DNA of 64,000 nucleotides, from the NCBI RefSeq assembly GCF_003056055.1, contig NZ_PYFP01000001.1, positions 434,001-498,000 of the forward strand, written 5' to 3'. Made by a program: the position numbers and the translations under genes. Under the pieces are notes generated by a model, which saw only the letters and a list, made by a program, of their open reading frames with translations, did no database searches and was not told where the DNA came from. Shown piece by piece: positions 34,827 to 44,121 of this stretch; positions within the stretch are counted from its first letter, which is position 1, and the number at the start of each line of letters is the position of its first letter. Origin of the DNA: Glaciimonas sp. PCH181 (GTDB lineage Bacteria > Pseudomonadota > Gammaproteobacteria > Burkholderiales > Burkholderiaceae_D).

Positions 34827-35615
34827 ATGAAACGATTCTATGGAATTTTGCTAGCGCTGTTGCTGGCAGTTTTTGCGATTTCTGCCTATGCGTCGGATAC
34901 GCCGCTGGGCGCGGGAGACGCCTTAAAAATTTCGGTATTCGGCAATCCGGATTTAAGTCTGGAAACAAAAGTCAGCGAAGCAGGCAACATTACATTTCCC
35001 CTTATCGGAAACGTCAATGTTAACGGTCTGTCGACTTCGGATGCTGAAAAAAAGATCTCCGGCCTGCTGATCGATGGTGGCTTTCTGCGCAACGCTGAAG
35101 TCAATATTTTGGTTACTGAGTTGCAAAGTCAACAGGTATCGATTCTTGGACAAGTTTTGCGCCCCGGTCGCTATCCGATTAGCGGAACGCGTAACGTTAC
35201 CGACATGCTGGCAGTGGCGGGCGGTGTCGGTCCTGAGGGCGGCGATACTGCTACCGTAGTCCGTACCCGCGATGGAAAAACTACTAAGCAAGTAATCAAT
35301 CTGGTTGAGATGATTCAGTCATCCGACATGAAGGAAAATCTCACGCTGATCAACGGTGACATGGTGTACGTAGATCGCGCGCCCAAATTTTATATCTATG
35401 GCGAGGTGCAGCATCCCGGCGGTTATCGGTTGGAACGGAATATGACCGTGGTTCAGGCGTTATCGATCGGCGGCGGTCTTACGCCGCGGGGAACTGAACG
35501 GGGCTTGCGTGTTAAACGACGCGATACGAGCGGAAGTGTGCAGATGATCGATGTAAAAAATGATGAAGTGTTGCGGCCGGATGACGTTGTCTATGTAAAG
35601 GAAAGTTTGTTCTGA
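34827..35615 (+). CDS. epsA: Polysaccharide export protein EpsA (Wza family)
   Basis: A 262-residue outer membrane export protein. A signal peptide (LLALLLAVFAISAYA) is followed by the polysaccharide export motif (LGAGDALKISVFGNPDLSLETKVSEAGNITFPLIG) and two SLBB domains (VSILGQVLRPGRYPI, FYIYGEVQHPGGYRL). There is no lipobox cysteine, unlike E. coli Wza. I start it at 34827 after GAGGGTG; longer in-frame sequence upstream overlaps epsD and lacks a signal. It forms the channel for the finished polymer with EpsL and the Wzz-like EpsF. Confidence 0.92.
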   Translation: MKRFYGILLALLLAVFAISAYASDTPLGAGDALKISVFGNPDLSLETKVSEAGNITFPLIGNVNVNGLSTSDAEKKISGLLIDGGFLRNAEVNILVTELQSQQVSILGQVLRPGRYPISGTRNVTDMLAVAGGVGPEGGDTATVVRTRDGKTTKQVINLVEMIQSSDMKENLTLINGDMVYVDRAPKFYIYGEVQHPGGYRLERNMTVVQALSIGGGLTPRGTERGLRVKRRDTSGSVQMIDVKNDEVLRPDDVVYVKESLF

Positions 35616-35674
35616 CATCAGTTGCGGGTGCTGATGCCGCCCCTTCTTTTCTTGCGGATTCGAGAGGATATTTC

Positions 35675-37090
35675 ATGACTTTTTCTCAGCTTTTAATCAT
35701 TCTGCGCGCACGCTACAAGATCATTCTTTTAACGTTGATCGTCACGGTCACGGTCACGGCGGTTGTCACTCTGCTGTTGCCAAAAACCTATAAGACTTCA
35801 ACGACGCTGCTGCTGAATTATAAAGGGACCGATCCCGTCTCCGGCCAGATATTGGCACAGCAACTGGTGTCCGGTTATATGGCGACTCAGCTCGATATCG
35901 TCACCGGCAGAAGCGTTGCATTGAAAGTAGTTGATAACCTGGGCCTGACGAATAATCCCGGCTTTAAGGAGCGCTTTGCCAAACTGCGAAATGCTAATGG
36001 TTCAATCCGTGAGTGGTTGGGCGATACTTTGCTGAAAATGGTCGAGGTGACACCTTCACGGGATAGTAGTCTGATTGAAATCATTGCGAAGGGGAGCGAC
36101 CCCAGATTCACTGCCAAGATTGCCAATGGCTTTGCCGACGCTTATCAGCAGCTCAATCTGCAAATCAAGACTGCACCGTTGCAGCAAGCCTCTAAGTATT
36201 TTTCCGGACAGGTCAAAACTTTGCGTGCCGATCTGGAAGACGCGCAGGATAAGCTGGCCAAATACCAGCAAAAGCACGGCTTGGTCAGCATTGACGGCCA
36301 TCTTGACGTCGAAACCGCACGGCTGAATGAGTTGTCCAGCCAATTGGTGCAGGCGCAGGGGCTAGCGATGGAAGGGTCGTCGCGCGGTAATCAGGCGATG
36401 AGTCGTGGCGGTAGGGATTCGCCCGATGTGATAGCGAATCCGTTGCTACAAAATTTGAAATCGTCGTTGGCGCAAGCCGAAGGAAAATTTGCGTTGCTGG
36501 CGCAGAATCTGGCTCCGAATCATCCACAGTATCAGGCTGCTAAGGCAGAGGTCGACCGACTGCGCTATGAGCTGAACAGCAATATCAGTGCGACCAATAA
36601 CGGTGCTGCGAATAATGGCCGGATTTTGCGGCAGCGTGCAGCGGAGGTCAGCGCCGCGCTGGCAGCACAAACAAGCAAAGTATTGCAACTCAATCTGGCG
36701 CGTGGCGAACTCACGGTTCTCGCCAAGGATGTCGATAATGCGCAGCGGGCCTACGATGCGGCTAATCTGCGGTTGTCCCAGACTGAGCTAGAAGGACAGT
36801 CGAATCAATCGGACGTTAGCGTACTTAATCCGGCAGCAGTGCCGATGCTTCCGGCCAGCCCGAATATACTGCTTAATCTCGTGTTGTCGATCTTGTTGGG
36901 CAGCATGCTTGGATTGGCATTAGCGCTATTGATGGAAATGGCAAATCGTCGCATCAGGTCCGCTAACGATGTAGCAATTGTGCTGCAAGCGCCGATGCTC
37001 GGCACCATCGACTGGGGTAAACCACCGCGCAAATTCGCGCTCTCGAATCTGTCGTTATCCCGACGCACAATGATAGGCTGGAAAGGCTAA
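35675..37090 (+). CDS. epsF: Chain-length determinant protein EpsF (Wzz/PCP family)
   Basis: A 471-residue polysaccharide co-polymerase. It has an N-terminal membrane helix (ILLTLIVTVTVTAVVTLLLP), a long periplasmic coiled-coil part rich in Gln/Leu (residues 180-360, for example VKTLRADLEDAQDKLAKYQQKH) and a second membrane helix after the proline-rich PMLPASPNILLNLVLSILLG. It sets polymer length together with its partner kinase EpsG, encoded five bases later. A GAGAGG site precedes the ATG. Confidence 0.9.
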   Translation: MTFSQLLIILRARYKIILLTLIVTVTVTAVVTLLLPKTYKTSTTLLLNYKGTDPVSGQILAQQLVSGYMATQLDIVTGRSVALKVVDNLGLTNNPGFKERFAKLRNANGSIREWLGDTLLKMVEVTPSRDSSLIEIIAKGSDPRFTAKIANGFADAYQQLNLQIKTAPLQQASKYFSGQVKTLRADLEDAQDKLAKYQQKHGLVSIDGHLDVETARLNELSSQLVQAQGLAMEGSSRGNQAMSRGGRDSPDVIANPLLQNLKSSLAQAEGKFALLAQNLAPNHPQYQAAKAEVDRLRYELNSNISATNNGAANNGRILRQRAAEVSAALAAQTSKVLQLNLARGELTVLAKDVDNAQRAYDAANLRLSQTELEGQSNQSDVSVLNPAAVPMLPASPNILLNLVLSILLGSMLGLALALLMEMANRRIRSANDVAIVLQAPMLGTIDWGKPPRKFALSNLSLSRRTMIGWKG

Positions 37091-37095
37091 TAGAT

Positions 37096-37971
37096 ATGAA
37101 TAATCTCGTCACCCCTATGGTGAGTTCTGCAGCCGCCGCCAGGAATGATGCAAACATCAGCCGCATGCTGGTCGAGCAAGGCAAGATCACATTGGAGCAG
37201 GTAGACAGCGTGAAGCGGCTGCAGTTAGAAGATGGCTGTAGCTTTGGCGAGGCGGCCCAGCGGCTGGGGCTGGTCAGCGAATCGGATATTCAGCATGTGC
37301 TATCGCATCAGTTTGACTATCCTTATCAAACCTTTGGTCAGGGGGACTATCCCTCTGCTCTGGCGGCCGCTTATCACCCTTTCAGCGCGGAAGTCGAAAC
37401 GCTCCGTAGCGTGCGCAGTCAATTAATGCTGCATTGGTTTGCTGCCGGGCATAAAACGCTGGCGATTGCGAGTGTCAATCCCGGCGATGGCACTAGCATG
37501 TTGGCGGCTAATCTGGCGGTCGTATTCTCGCAATTGGGCAGGCAGACGCTCTTGGTCGATGCTAATCTGCGCAATCCTTCTCAGCACAAGATATTCAATT
37601 TGGGGGCAGGACGCGGCCTGTCTGATGTATTGGCGGGACGTGCCGGTATGGACATGGTCGCAATGGCCGAATCCTTCATCGATCTGTCGTTGTTTCCCGC
37701 CGGTTCGCCAGTCCCTAATCCGCAAGAATTGATTAATCGTCCCAGCTTTAACCTGATCAATGACGGGCTGCGGGATCGCTTCGACATCATTTTGTATGAC
37801 ACGCCTGCATTTTCGACTGCGGCCGATGCGTTGACGATTGCTGTCCGTGCTGGCGGCGTTCTTCTGGTCGTCAGAAAGAACCATACGAGCATGGCCGATC
37901 TCGGCGCGTTCAGCGATCAGTTGCGCCGTTGCGGGACGGAAGTCGTCGGCTCTGTTCTGGTGAGCTTTTGA
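37096..37971 (+). CDS. epsG: Chain-length determinant tyrosine kinase-like EpsG with altered P-loop
   Basis: A 291-residue bacterial tyrosine-kinase-type protein. Residues 20-80 form a general-secretion-type helical domain (RMLVEQGKITLEQVDSV, FGEAAQRLGLVSESDI), then a MinD-like ATPase domain. The Walker A loop is VNPGDGTSMLAANL: Thr133 stands where BY-kinases have Lys (EpsG relatives usually have Arg). Walker A' (LLVDANLRNP) and B (IILYDTPAFS) are kept. There is no C-terminal tyrosine cluster. It works with EpsF in chain-length control; its ATPase or kinase activity is doubtful. Confidence 0.87.
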   Translation: MNNLVTPMVSSAAAARNDANISRMLVEQGKITLEQVDSVKRLQLEDGCSFGEAAQRLGLVSESDIQHVLSHQFDYPYQTFGQGDYPSALAAAYHPFSAEVETLRSVRSQLMLHWFAAGHKTLAIASVNPGDGTSMLAANLAVVFSQLGRQTLLVDANLRNPSQHKIFNLGAGRGLSDVLAGRAGMDMVAMAESFIDLSLFPAGSPVPNPQELINRPSFNLINDGLRDRFDIILYDTPAFSTAADALTIAVRAGGVLLVVRKNHTSMADLGAFSDQLRRCGTEVVGSVLVSF

Positions 37972-38100
37972 GGGGGAATAGATTAATCCTTGTCGTCTGG
38001 CAGAGCGCGCCGTAGACGTTACCAGGGCCGCCCCACCACTGCGCGATTTTGTTGCATTGATTGCTTCGATTGTGTTGCATTCCTATGGGTCATCCGTCGT

Positions 38101-39408
38101 ATGTTCTATTTCACAGATATCAGGAATTTTATTTTTCCTCGCCAAATGGATCTGGCTGTGCCAAACAAAAGATTGGTATTGTGGATTTTGTTTGGCGCGT
38201 TGACTTATCAGGCGATTTTGTGCGCGGTGCATACCAGAGTGCATACCATTTCGATGGCCGATGTGGCGATCGCAGAAGCCTGTATTTATCTCGCCTGCAT
38301 TGTCGTGCTGATCAAACGTATTCGACTTGAATTCGTTGCCTTCGCTACGTTGGTGGCAGCCTACTTATTCTTGCTGGCAATTTTTCGTAATCAGCTCGAT
38401 CCTAAGGGCTTTCGTGATGTGATGATTCCGATTTTTTTCTATGGACTAGGACGGCAAATCGGCGATCTCAACTATGCAGACCGCTTACTAAAAATCATGG
38501 TTGTGCTGGTATTGATTTTCGGATTTTTTGAATTATGGTTTTTGGATGCATTTTCTCAAATCTTCAATATTTTTTCCTATTACGTCAGTCAAGGCAGTCT
38601 GGCCGCTGGCAGTAATTGGGCCAAGGATAGCGTGCTCGGTCTGAACGGCATGCGTCCGGAGGGCATTGGGCGCACGATCTTGCCATCGCTGCTCGGCAGC
38701 CATCGCGTATCGTCAATATTTTTGGAGCCTGTTTCACTGGGCAATTTTGCAGTCATCGTTGCAGCGTGGGGCTTATCAAAGCGACGTGAAGACATCAAAG
38801 GCATGATTTTCTTTGTGCTTGCGGCCGTCACCATGATTGCCTTAAGCGACTCGCGTTACGGGATCATCACTGTCGGTATGCTGATATTAATGCGCTGCTT
38901 GCCGCTGGGAAGAAGCTATATCTGGATGATTATTTTACCTTTGCTGAGTGTGTTGCTGCTGCTGAGTATTGGCGCATTGCTTGGCGATCACTACGGTGAC
39001 AACATCCTTGGGCGGCTGTATGTCAGCGGAAAAATATTACGCGATATGGAGTTGGGAATGCTGTTCGGACTGGATGGTTATCAGCTCGGCTATGGCGATA
39101 TGGGCTATCCCTATTTGCTGACACGATTAGGGGTGTTGCTATGCCTCTTTTTGTGGGTCGCATTCTGGATGCTCAAAATGGAAGATGAAAGAGGCAATCG
39201 GTTTCGCGCCTATATCACTTTGTACATGTCTTTGATTCTGTGCGTCAGCGGAACTTCATTATTTGCGCTAAAAACCGCCGGTATTTTATGGTTTTTGATT
39301 GGCTGTTTCGGTGTTCGTCAACAAGCGCCGACCGCGCTCCATCCCGCTAAGGCATCGCAATTCTTCGATCGATTCAGCCAGCAGAAGGAAGCACCCAATG
39401 TCTATTAA
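38101..39408 (+). CDS. Wzy-like polysaccharide polymerase / O-antigen ligase-like membrane protein
   Basis: A 435-residue protein with about ten to twelve hydrophobic segments and a large periplasmic loop (residues 160-215, with GMRPEGIGRTILPSLLGSHRVSSIFLEP). This SSIFLEP loop and the DSRYG segment after it are usual in Wzy polymerases. The start is uncertain: ATG at 38101 or 38146, neither with a good ribosome site. Between EpsG and a GT4 transferase its role is most likely to link repeat units in the periplasm. It overlaps the next gene by 11 bases. Confidence 0.8.
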   Translation: MFYFTDIRNFIFPRQMDLAVPNKRLVLWILFGALTYQAILCAVHTRVHTISMADVAIAEACIYLACIVVLIKRIRLEFVAFATLVAAYLFLLAIFRNQLDPKGFRDVMIPIFFYGLGRQIGDLNYADRLLKIMVVLVLIFGFFELWFLDAFSQIFNIFSYYVSQGSLAAGSNWAKDSVLGLNGMRPEGIGRTILPSLLGSHRVSSIFLEPVSLGNFAVIVAAWGLSKRREDIKGMIFFVLAAVTMIALSDSRYGIITVGMLILMRCLPLGRSYIWMIILPLLSVLLLLSIGALLGDHYGDNILGRLYVSGKILRDMELGMLFGLDGYQLGYGDMGYPYLLTRLGVLLCLFLWVAFWMLKMEDERGNRFRAYITLYMSLILCVSGTSLFALKTAGILWFLIGCFGVRQQAPTALHPAKASQFFDRFSQQKEAPNVY

Positions 39409-40522
39409 AGTTGTGCACATTGTGCGTCAGTATTCTCCCTCGATTGGTGGAATGGAAGATGTCGTCCAGAATATCGCGCGGCAACAACGCGAGCGCCATG
39501 ATCAGGAGCCGAGGATCGTGACGCTGAACCGCTTATTCAGAAATTCGACCGAAGTTCTCGCACCGGCAGCGCAGATCAACGGCGTCGGTGTGGTACGTTT
39601 GCCGTTTCACGGCAGCAGCCGATATCCGGTTTGCCCGCAAGTGTTGCAGCATATCGCCGACGCCGATGTGATTCATGTTCATGGCATCGATTTCTTTTTT
39701 GACTATCTGGCGCTGACCCGGCTTGTCCATCGACGCCCGCTAGTTGCCTCTACCCATGGCGGATTTTTCCATACTAATTTTGCATCCAGATTCAAAAAAG
39801 TCTATTTCAATACGGTTACGCGGGCATCGTCTCTGATCTACGACAAGATCATTGCGACTAGCGGCAATGATGGGAAAATTTTTGAAAAAATTGTCCAGCC
39901 ACACAAATTGACCGTCATCGAAAATGGCGTCAATGTTGAAAAATACAGCGGGCAATCTTCTCCGACGCCAACCCGGACCCTCATTTATTTCGGACGATGG
40001 TCTATCAATAAAGGCTTGCGCGAAACGCTTGCGCTATTTAAAAAGTTGGTCGCCCGTCAGGCCGGATGGAAGTTAATCATTGCAGGCCGGGAATACGATC
40101 ACAGTGCGGATGAATTCCGTGTTTGGCTAGGTGAACACGGATTGACGGATGCCGTCCAGATAGTGCCGAATCCTTCGGATCACGAATTGGCCGCCCTGAT
40201 TGGACAATCCAGCTATTTTATTTGTCTATCGCGGCATGAGGGCTTCGGCATCGCACCGATTGAGGCGATGAGTGCTGGATTGACGCCGATACTCAGCGAC
40301 ATCCCGCCATTTCGCCATCTGATTGAGCAGTCCGGAATCGGGTTGCTGCTAGCGGATAACAGCGCCGACGAGAATGTCGCCCAACTGCTAAATATGTACA
40401 CAGAGGCGCAATTGACCTATACGCATCGGCGTGATCAGGCGCAGCAGTTTGTAGAGCGTTATAACTGGGCGCACATCGCCGATAAATACGTGGATATTTA
40501 CAAGAGTCTGGTTACTTCATAA
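39398..40522 (+). CDS. Glycosyltransferase family 4 (possible GumH-like mannosyltransferase)
   Basis: A 374-residue GT-B enzyme. The N-terminal domain opens MSIKVVHIVRQYSPSIGGME; the C-terminal donor domain has IYFGRWSINKGLRETLALF, WKLIIAGREYD and the E-x7-E motif in RHEGFGIAPIEAMSAGLTP. A ribosome site GAAGGA precedes the ATG at 39398, inside the end of the polymerase gene. GT4 enzymes of this kind often add mannose from GDP-mannose. With ManC in the same locus, an alpha-mannosyl transfer onto the glucose-glucose lipid, as by GumH/AceC, is plausible but not proven. Confidence 0.85.
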   Translation: MSIKVVHIVRQYSPSIGGMEDVVQNIARQQRERHDQEPRIVTLNRLFRNSTEVLAPAAQINGVGVVRLPFHGSSRYPVCPQVLQHIADADVIHVHGIDFFFDYLALTRLVHRRPLVASTHGGFFHTNFASRFKKVYFNTVTRASSLIYDKIIATSGNDGKIFEKIVQPHKLTVIENGVNVEKYSGQSSPTPTRTLIYFGRWSINKGLRETLALFKKLVARQAGWKLIIAGREYDHSADEFRVWLGEHGLTDAVQIVPNPSDHELAALIGQSSYFICLSRHEGFGIAPIEAMSAGLTPILSDIPPFRHLIEQSGIGLLLADNSADENVAQLLNMYTEAQLTYTHRRDQAQQFVERYNWAHIADKYVDIYKSLVTS

Positions 40523-40575
40523 GACGAAAAAAGGCTATTGGCATTCTAATGTCGCATCGTTTAAGGTGGTATCAA

Positions 40576-41640
40576 ATGATGAAAATTTTCTTCATGACGA
40601 TAGTTGAACAATCCTTTCTGGCGTTGCGTACGTGGTTGCGCCGGTTATGCGTGGCAATGGCAGTCGGATGCCTCCTTGCAAGTCATTTGGCAAACGCCGG
40701 TTGTCTGGATAATGCGCGGATGGTGGGTGTTAATTTGAGTGGTGCCGAGTTCGCCTCTGAAAAATTGCCGGGTACTATTTTTAAGGATTACGTGTATCCC
40801 GATGTAGCCGATATGCGCCATTTTCAATCGGTGGGAATGAATACTTTTCGGCTGCCGTTTTTATGGGAGCGGATACAGCCGCAATTATTCGCCCCACTTA
40901 ATCCGACTGAGTTACAGCGCATAGTGGACACCGCCGCAGCCGCACAATCGTTGGGCGTCTGTCTGATTTTAGATGTTCACAATTACGGCGAATATCGTGG
41001 CAATCCAATCGGATCGACCGAGGTGCCGCGTGCAGCCTTGGGGGATTTGTGGGTGCGACTTTCAGCTACATTCAAAGACCCCGCCAACGTCGCGTTTGGC
41101 CTTATGAATGAACCTAGTAAACTGCCGACCGCCGATTGGGCCGCCACTGCGCAGCAGACCCTGAACGCACTGCGTAAAAATGGCGCAAAAAATCTGATTT
41201 TGGTGCCGGGAGGCAGTTGGAGCGGTGCGCATGCCTGGTTTGCGAAAGATGGTGCGATCTCAAATGCTGATGCCTTCCGCACATTTCACGATCCCGCCAA
41301 TAATTACTTGATCGAAACGCATCAGTACGCCGATGCAAATTTTTCTGGCACCCACAGTAGTTGTATTGATCCAGCGCGTTTGAGCGTGATTATGAGCAAC
41401 ATCACGCAATGGGCGACTTCCACTAAGCAGCGCTTGTTTCTGGGGGAATTCGGCGTTCCCGCTAATCAGCAATGTCTGGATGCCTTGGCGGCAATTGTCG
41501 GCGCAATGAAAGGCAGTCCTGTTTGGGGTGGTTGGACATATTGGGCTGCGGGACAGTGGTTGGGCAGTTATCCGTTCAGTATTCAGTTCGATAGCAGTGG
41601 CGATAAGCCGCAATTGGCTATTTTGAAAAATGGCATGTAA
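40576..41640 (+). CDS. Secreted glycoside hydrolase family 5 (endoglucanase-like)
   Basis: A 354-residue GH5 enzyme with a long signal region (WLRRLCVAMAVGCLLASHLANA). The acid/base is Glu179 (GLMNEPSK) and the nucleophile Glu291 (LFLGEFGVP); LILDVHNYGEYRG and WGGWTYWAAGQW are also GH5 features. AAGGTGG seven bases before supports the ATG at 40576. Glucanases in polymer loci trim or release the chain or remove misplaced polymer from the periplasm, as in cellulose, acetan and gellan-type systems. Its presence implies a beta-1,4-glucan-like stretch in the polymer made here. Confidence 0.9.
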   Translation: MMKIFFMTIVEQSFLALRTWLRRLCVAMAVGCLLASHLANAGCLDNARMVGVNLSGAEFASEKLPGTIFKDYVYPDVADMRHFQSVGMNTFRLPFLWERIQPQLFAPLNPTELQRIVDTAAAAQSLGVCLILDVHNYGEYRGNPIGSTEVPRAALGDLWVRLSATFKDPANVAFGLMNEPSKLPTADWAATAQQTLNALRKNGAKNLILVPGGSWSGAHAWFAKDGAISNADAFRTFHDPANNYLIETHQYADANFSGTHSSCIDPARLSVIMSNITQWATSTKQRLFLGEFGVPANQQCLDALAAIVGAMKGSPVWGGWTYWAAGQWLGSYPFSIQFDSSGDKPQLAILKNGM

Positions 41641-41695
41641 CTTGAAGGCTGAATGAATATTCAAATTTTTCGTTTCCAGCCGGAATGAGAGTGCG

Positions 41696-43177
41696 ATGAA
41701 GCAGGTAAATGCTAGCAGCAGCGTGGCATCTGGATCGATCTGGTCGATCATAGACAACCTTGCCCAGCAAGTATTGGCATTCGCCATCTTTGCTGTACTG
41801 GCTCGGTTTTTAAGTCCTGAAGCTTTTGGCTTGCTAACAGTCGCGCATCTTTTCATTTTGTTCACCCGGCTGGTGGTATTTGATGCGATTGCTATGCCCG
41901 TGGTGCGGTCTGCGGAGCCTAACGACAGGCTTTATTCATGGGTGTTTACGTATTGCACGTTGGCCGGGATCGTACTTGCGGCAGCGATGTTTTTTTCTGC
42001 GGGCGTCGTTTCTGCATTGTTTCGTGCGCCGGAGTTGAAAATCGTATTACAGGGTATGAGCGCCTCCATTCTTTTCTTCGGTCTGGTGCGGGCGCATGAA
42101 GCCCGGCTAGTGCGTAACATGCTTTTTCGGCAGCTTGCTATTCGCTCAATTGTCTCCGTCAGTTTGGGTGGCATCGTCGGCATCTCGCTGGCTGTTAAGG
42201 GTTGGGGCGGAATGGCGTTAGTGGTGCAGCAGGTGACGGCGTCGGGCCTGGCATTGGTGCTGGTGGTGGCGCAAAGTCGCTGGCTACCGCAGATTGTTTT
42301 TGACCCCACTTTGACGCGCTCATTCAGGCGCGATATCCGACAGGTGGCGCTTGCTGGCGTGCTTGGATTTGCCAACACCAACGGCGATTCTCTGCTAGTC
42401 AGTATATTTCTGGGGCCCTATGCCACTGGCTTGTATAACCTGGCAAAACGGATGACGTCGGCGGTGTATCTGATTATCTCCAGTTCGCTGCACAGAGTTG
42501 CACTGCCAGTGTTCTCCGATGCCGGGACGGATGTGATTGCGCTGCGTCAAGGCTATTTGAAAATCGTCGGTATCACGCTCTTTTGCGCCGCGCCTTTGCT
42601 GTGTTTTCAGGCGGTACTGGCAAAGCCTTTGGTAGAGATTTTTTTCGGCGCGAAATGGTCACCTGCTGCACCGACAGTTGGCGCTCTGGCGATTTTGTAT
42701 TTGGTATCGTCCATTGGAGACTTGAATGACTATCTATTTTTCGCCATAGGAAAACGCTGGATACCGGTGCTGCTTGGCGTCGCACAAATAACGCTTGCCA
42801 CTGCGCTGGCTGCGGCTTTTTACCAATTCGGCTTGTTGGGTATGAGTCTATCGTTTTGCGGTGCGCATTTGCTGTTGTTTCCCGTGTCGCAAACATTGTT
42901 GAATCGCGCGCTGGGGCTGAGTCCACGGATGTTGTGGTATGCGCTGGCACCGCCGGTGGTGGGCAGTGTCATGCTGTTTTTTGGATTAGCCGGTTATCTG
43001 GTACTTATGCCGAATAATTTCGCAGATGCCACCTTGCTGGTGGGTGGTGTATTTGTGGCTGGCTTGTTATATCCCGTCATCGTGGCAATTACAGGCTGGC
43101 ATATCAGAGCAATTAATAGTTCGTGGCATGAAATGCTGCTCTATGCCCTCCGCTTGCGCCACGCATTTTTACGTTGA
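41696..43177 (+). CDS. Oligosaccharide flippase (Wzx / lipopolysaccharide biosynthesis protein family)
   Basis: A 493-residue integral membrane protein of the polysaccharide transport family, with about 12 to 14 hydrophobic segments starting at GSIWSIIDNLAQQVLAFAIF and the RFLSPEAFGLLTVA motif typical of this group. It is expected to flip the undecaprenyl-linked repeat unit across the inner membrane for the Wzy-like polymerase at 38101. It follows the GH5 gene by 55 bases, in the same direction. Confidence 0.9.
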   Translation: MKQVNASSSVASGSIWSIIDNLAQQVLAFAIFAVLARFLSPEAFGLLTVAHLFILFTRLVVFDAIAMPVVRSAEPNDRLYSWVFTYCTLAGIVLAAAMFFSAGVVSALFRAPELKIVLQGMSASILFFGLVRAHEARLVRNMLFRQLAIRSIVSVSLGGIVGISLAVKGWGGMALVVQQVTASGLALVLVVAQSRWLPQIVFDPTLTRSFRRDIRQVALAGVLGFANTNGDSLLVSIFLGPYATGLYNLAKRMTSAVYLIISSSLHRVALPVFSDAGTDVIALRQGYLKIVGITLFCAAPLLCFQAVLAKPLVEIFFGAKWSPAAPTVGALAILYLVSSIGDLNDYLFFAIGKRWIPVLLGVAQITLATALAAAFYQFGLLGMSLSFCGAHLLLFPVSQTLLNRALGLSPRMLWYALAPPVVGSVMLFFGLAGYLVLMPNNFADATLLVGGVFVAGLLYPVIVAITGWHIRAINSSWHEMLLYALRLRHAFLR

Positions 43178-43278
43178 CCTCGATATCAGATAAAGGACTG
43201 ATTTAGGAGGTATAGAAGATTCGCTGGAGAGATTTATCGTCGTTGCTTCCGGGTATTGTATCTTCACAGGAGTAGCCA

Positions 43279-44049
43279 ATGCGTACAGAAAAAATGATTC
43301 CACTCGCTGGTTTTCCGGTGATCAAAACAACTTCAGCGGCGTTGGCGACGGAGTTGATTCACGCTGTGCAGGGGGATAAAAAGATGGTGCTGTTTTTTGC
43401 CAATACAAATTTTATTGTGCAGTGCCGCCATCTGTTAGACAAGTTGGTAGGCCATTCGGTGACGATTGTGAATGATGGTGTCGGCATGGATATCGCAGCC
43501 TTTTTATTCCATCGTGAGAGTTTTATAGAAAATTTGAACGGCACCAATTTTATTCCTTATTTCTTTTCCGTCACCCGCAGACCTTTACGCGTCTTTCTAT
43601 TGGGTGGAAAGCCAGAGATTGCAGGCAAAGCGGCAGCGTATGTTCGCGACGTCCTGGGCCAGACGGTGGTGGGATATTGCGACGGTTATGCAGGTATGGA
43701 TGAAAATCGTGCAACGTTGACAGAGATCATCAATCGCGCCAAGGCGGAGGTCGTATTGGTGGCGCTGGGCAATCCGCATCAGGAAGAGTGGATTCTCAGC
43801 AATCGTTCTATGTTGAACGCAAATGTGACTATCGGCGTCGGTGCCTTGTTCGATTTTTGGAGCGGTGATAAGCCGCGTGCGCCAAGGTTTGTGCAACGCA
43901 TCCGTCTTGAATGGTTTTATCGGCTTTGCCTTGAGCCGCGCCGCTTATGGCAGCGCTACACGGTCGATATTATCCGATTTTTGATGTTATGCAGGAAGCA
44001 CCGAGGCGACGCCGCTGCTGTGCTTAGTAAACTTGAAAGTGGCAAATAA
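43279..44049 (+). CDS. WecB/TagA/CpsF (GT26) glycosyltransferase, GumM-like
   Basis: A 256-residue GT26 enzyme. Conserved elements are FFANTNFIVQCRH, VNDGVGMDIAA (catalytic Asp region), VFLLGGKPEIAGKAA, VALGNPHQEEWI, GVGALFDFWSG and the basic C-terminal APRFVQRIRLEWFYRL. GT26 members bind the membrane through this basic tail and add the second sugar to a lipid-linked acceptor; GumM adds glucose to Glc-PP-undecaprenol in xanthan synthesis. AGGAG lies ten bases before the ATG. In this locus it is the best candidate for that second transfer. Confidence 0.9.
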   Translation: MRTEKMIPLAGFPVIKTTSAALATELIHAVQGDKKMVLFFANTNFIVQCRHLLDKLVGHSVTIVNDGVGMDIAAFLFHRESFIENLNGTNFIPYFFSVTRRPLRVFLLGGKPEIAGKAAAYVRDVLGQTVVGYCDGYAGMDENRATLTEIINRAKAEVVLVALGNPHQEEWILSNRSMLNANVTIGVGALFDFWSGDKPRAPRFVQRIRLEWFYRLCLEPRRLWQRYTVDIIRFLMLCRKHRGDAAAVLSKLESGK

Positions 44050-44121
44050 CGCAGTCTGGTGAGTTTGAGTTATTTGCATCGAAAAATTGAAAACCTTCAT
44101 TTCTTGAGCGCTGGATGACGT

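Noticed and set aside
33027..39408. Exosortase B gene within the eps locus
   Set aside because: Each frame was read for a multi-membrane exosortase between epsE and the polymerase; only the small unknown protein and the named eps genes are there.
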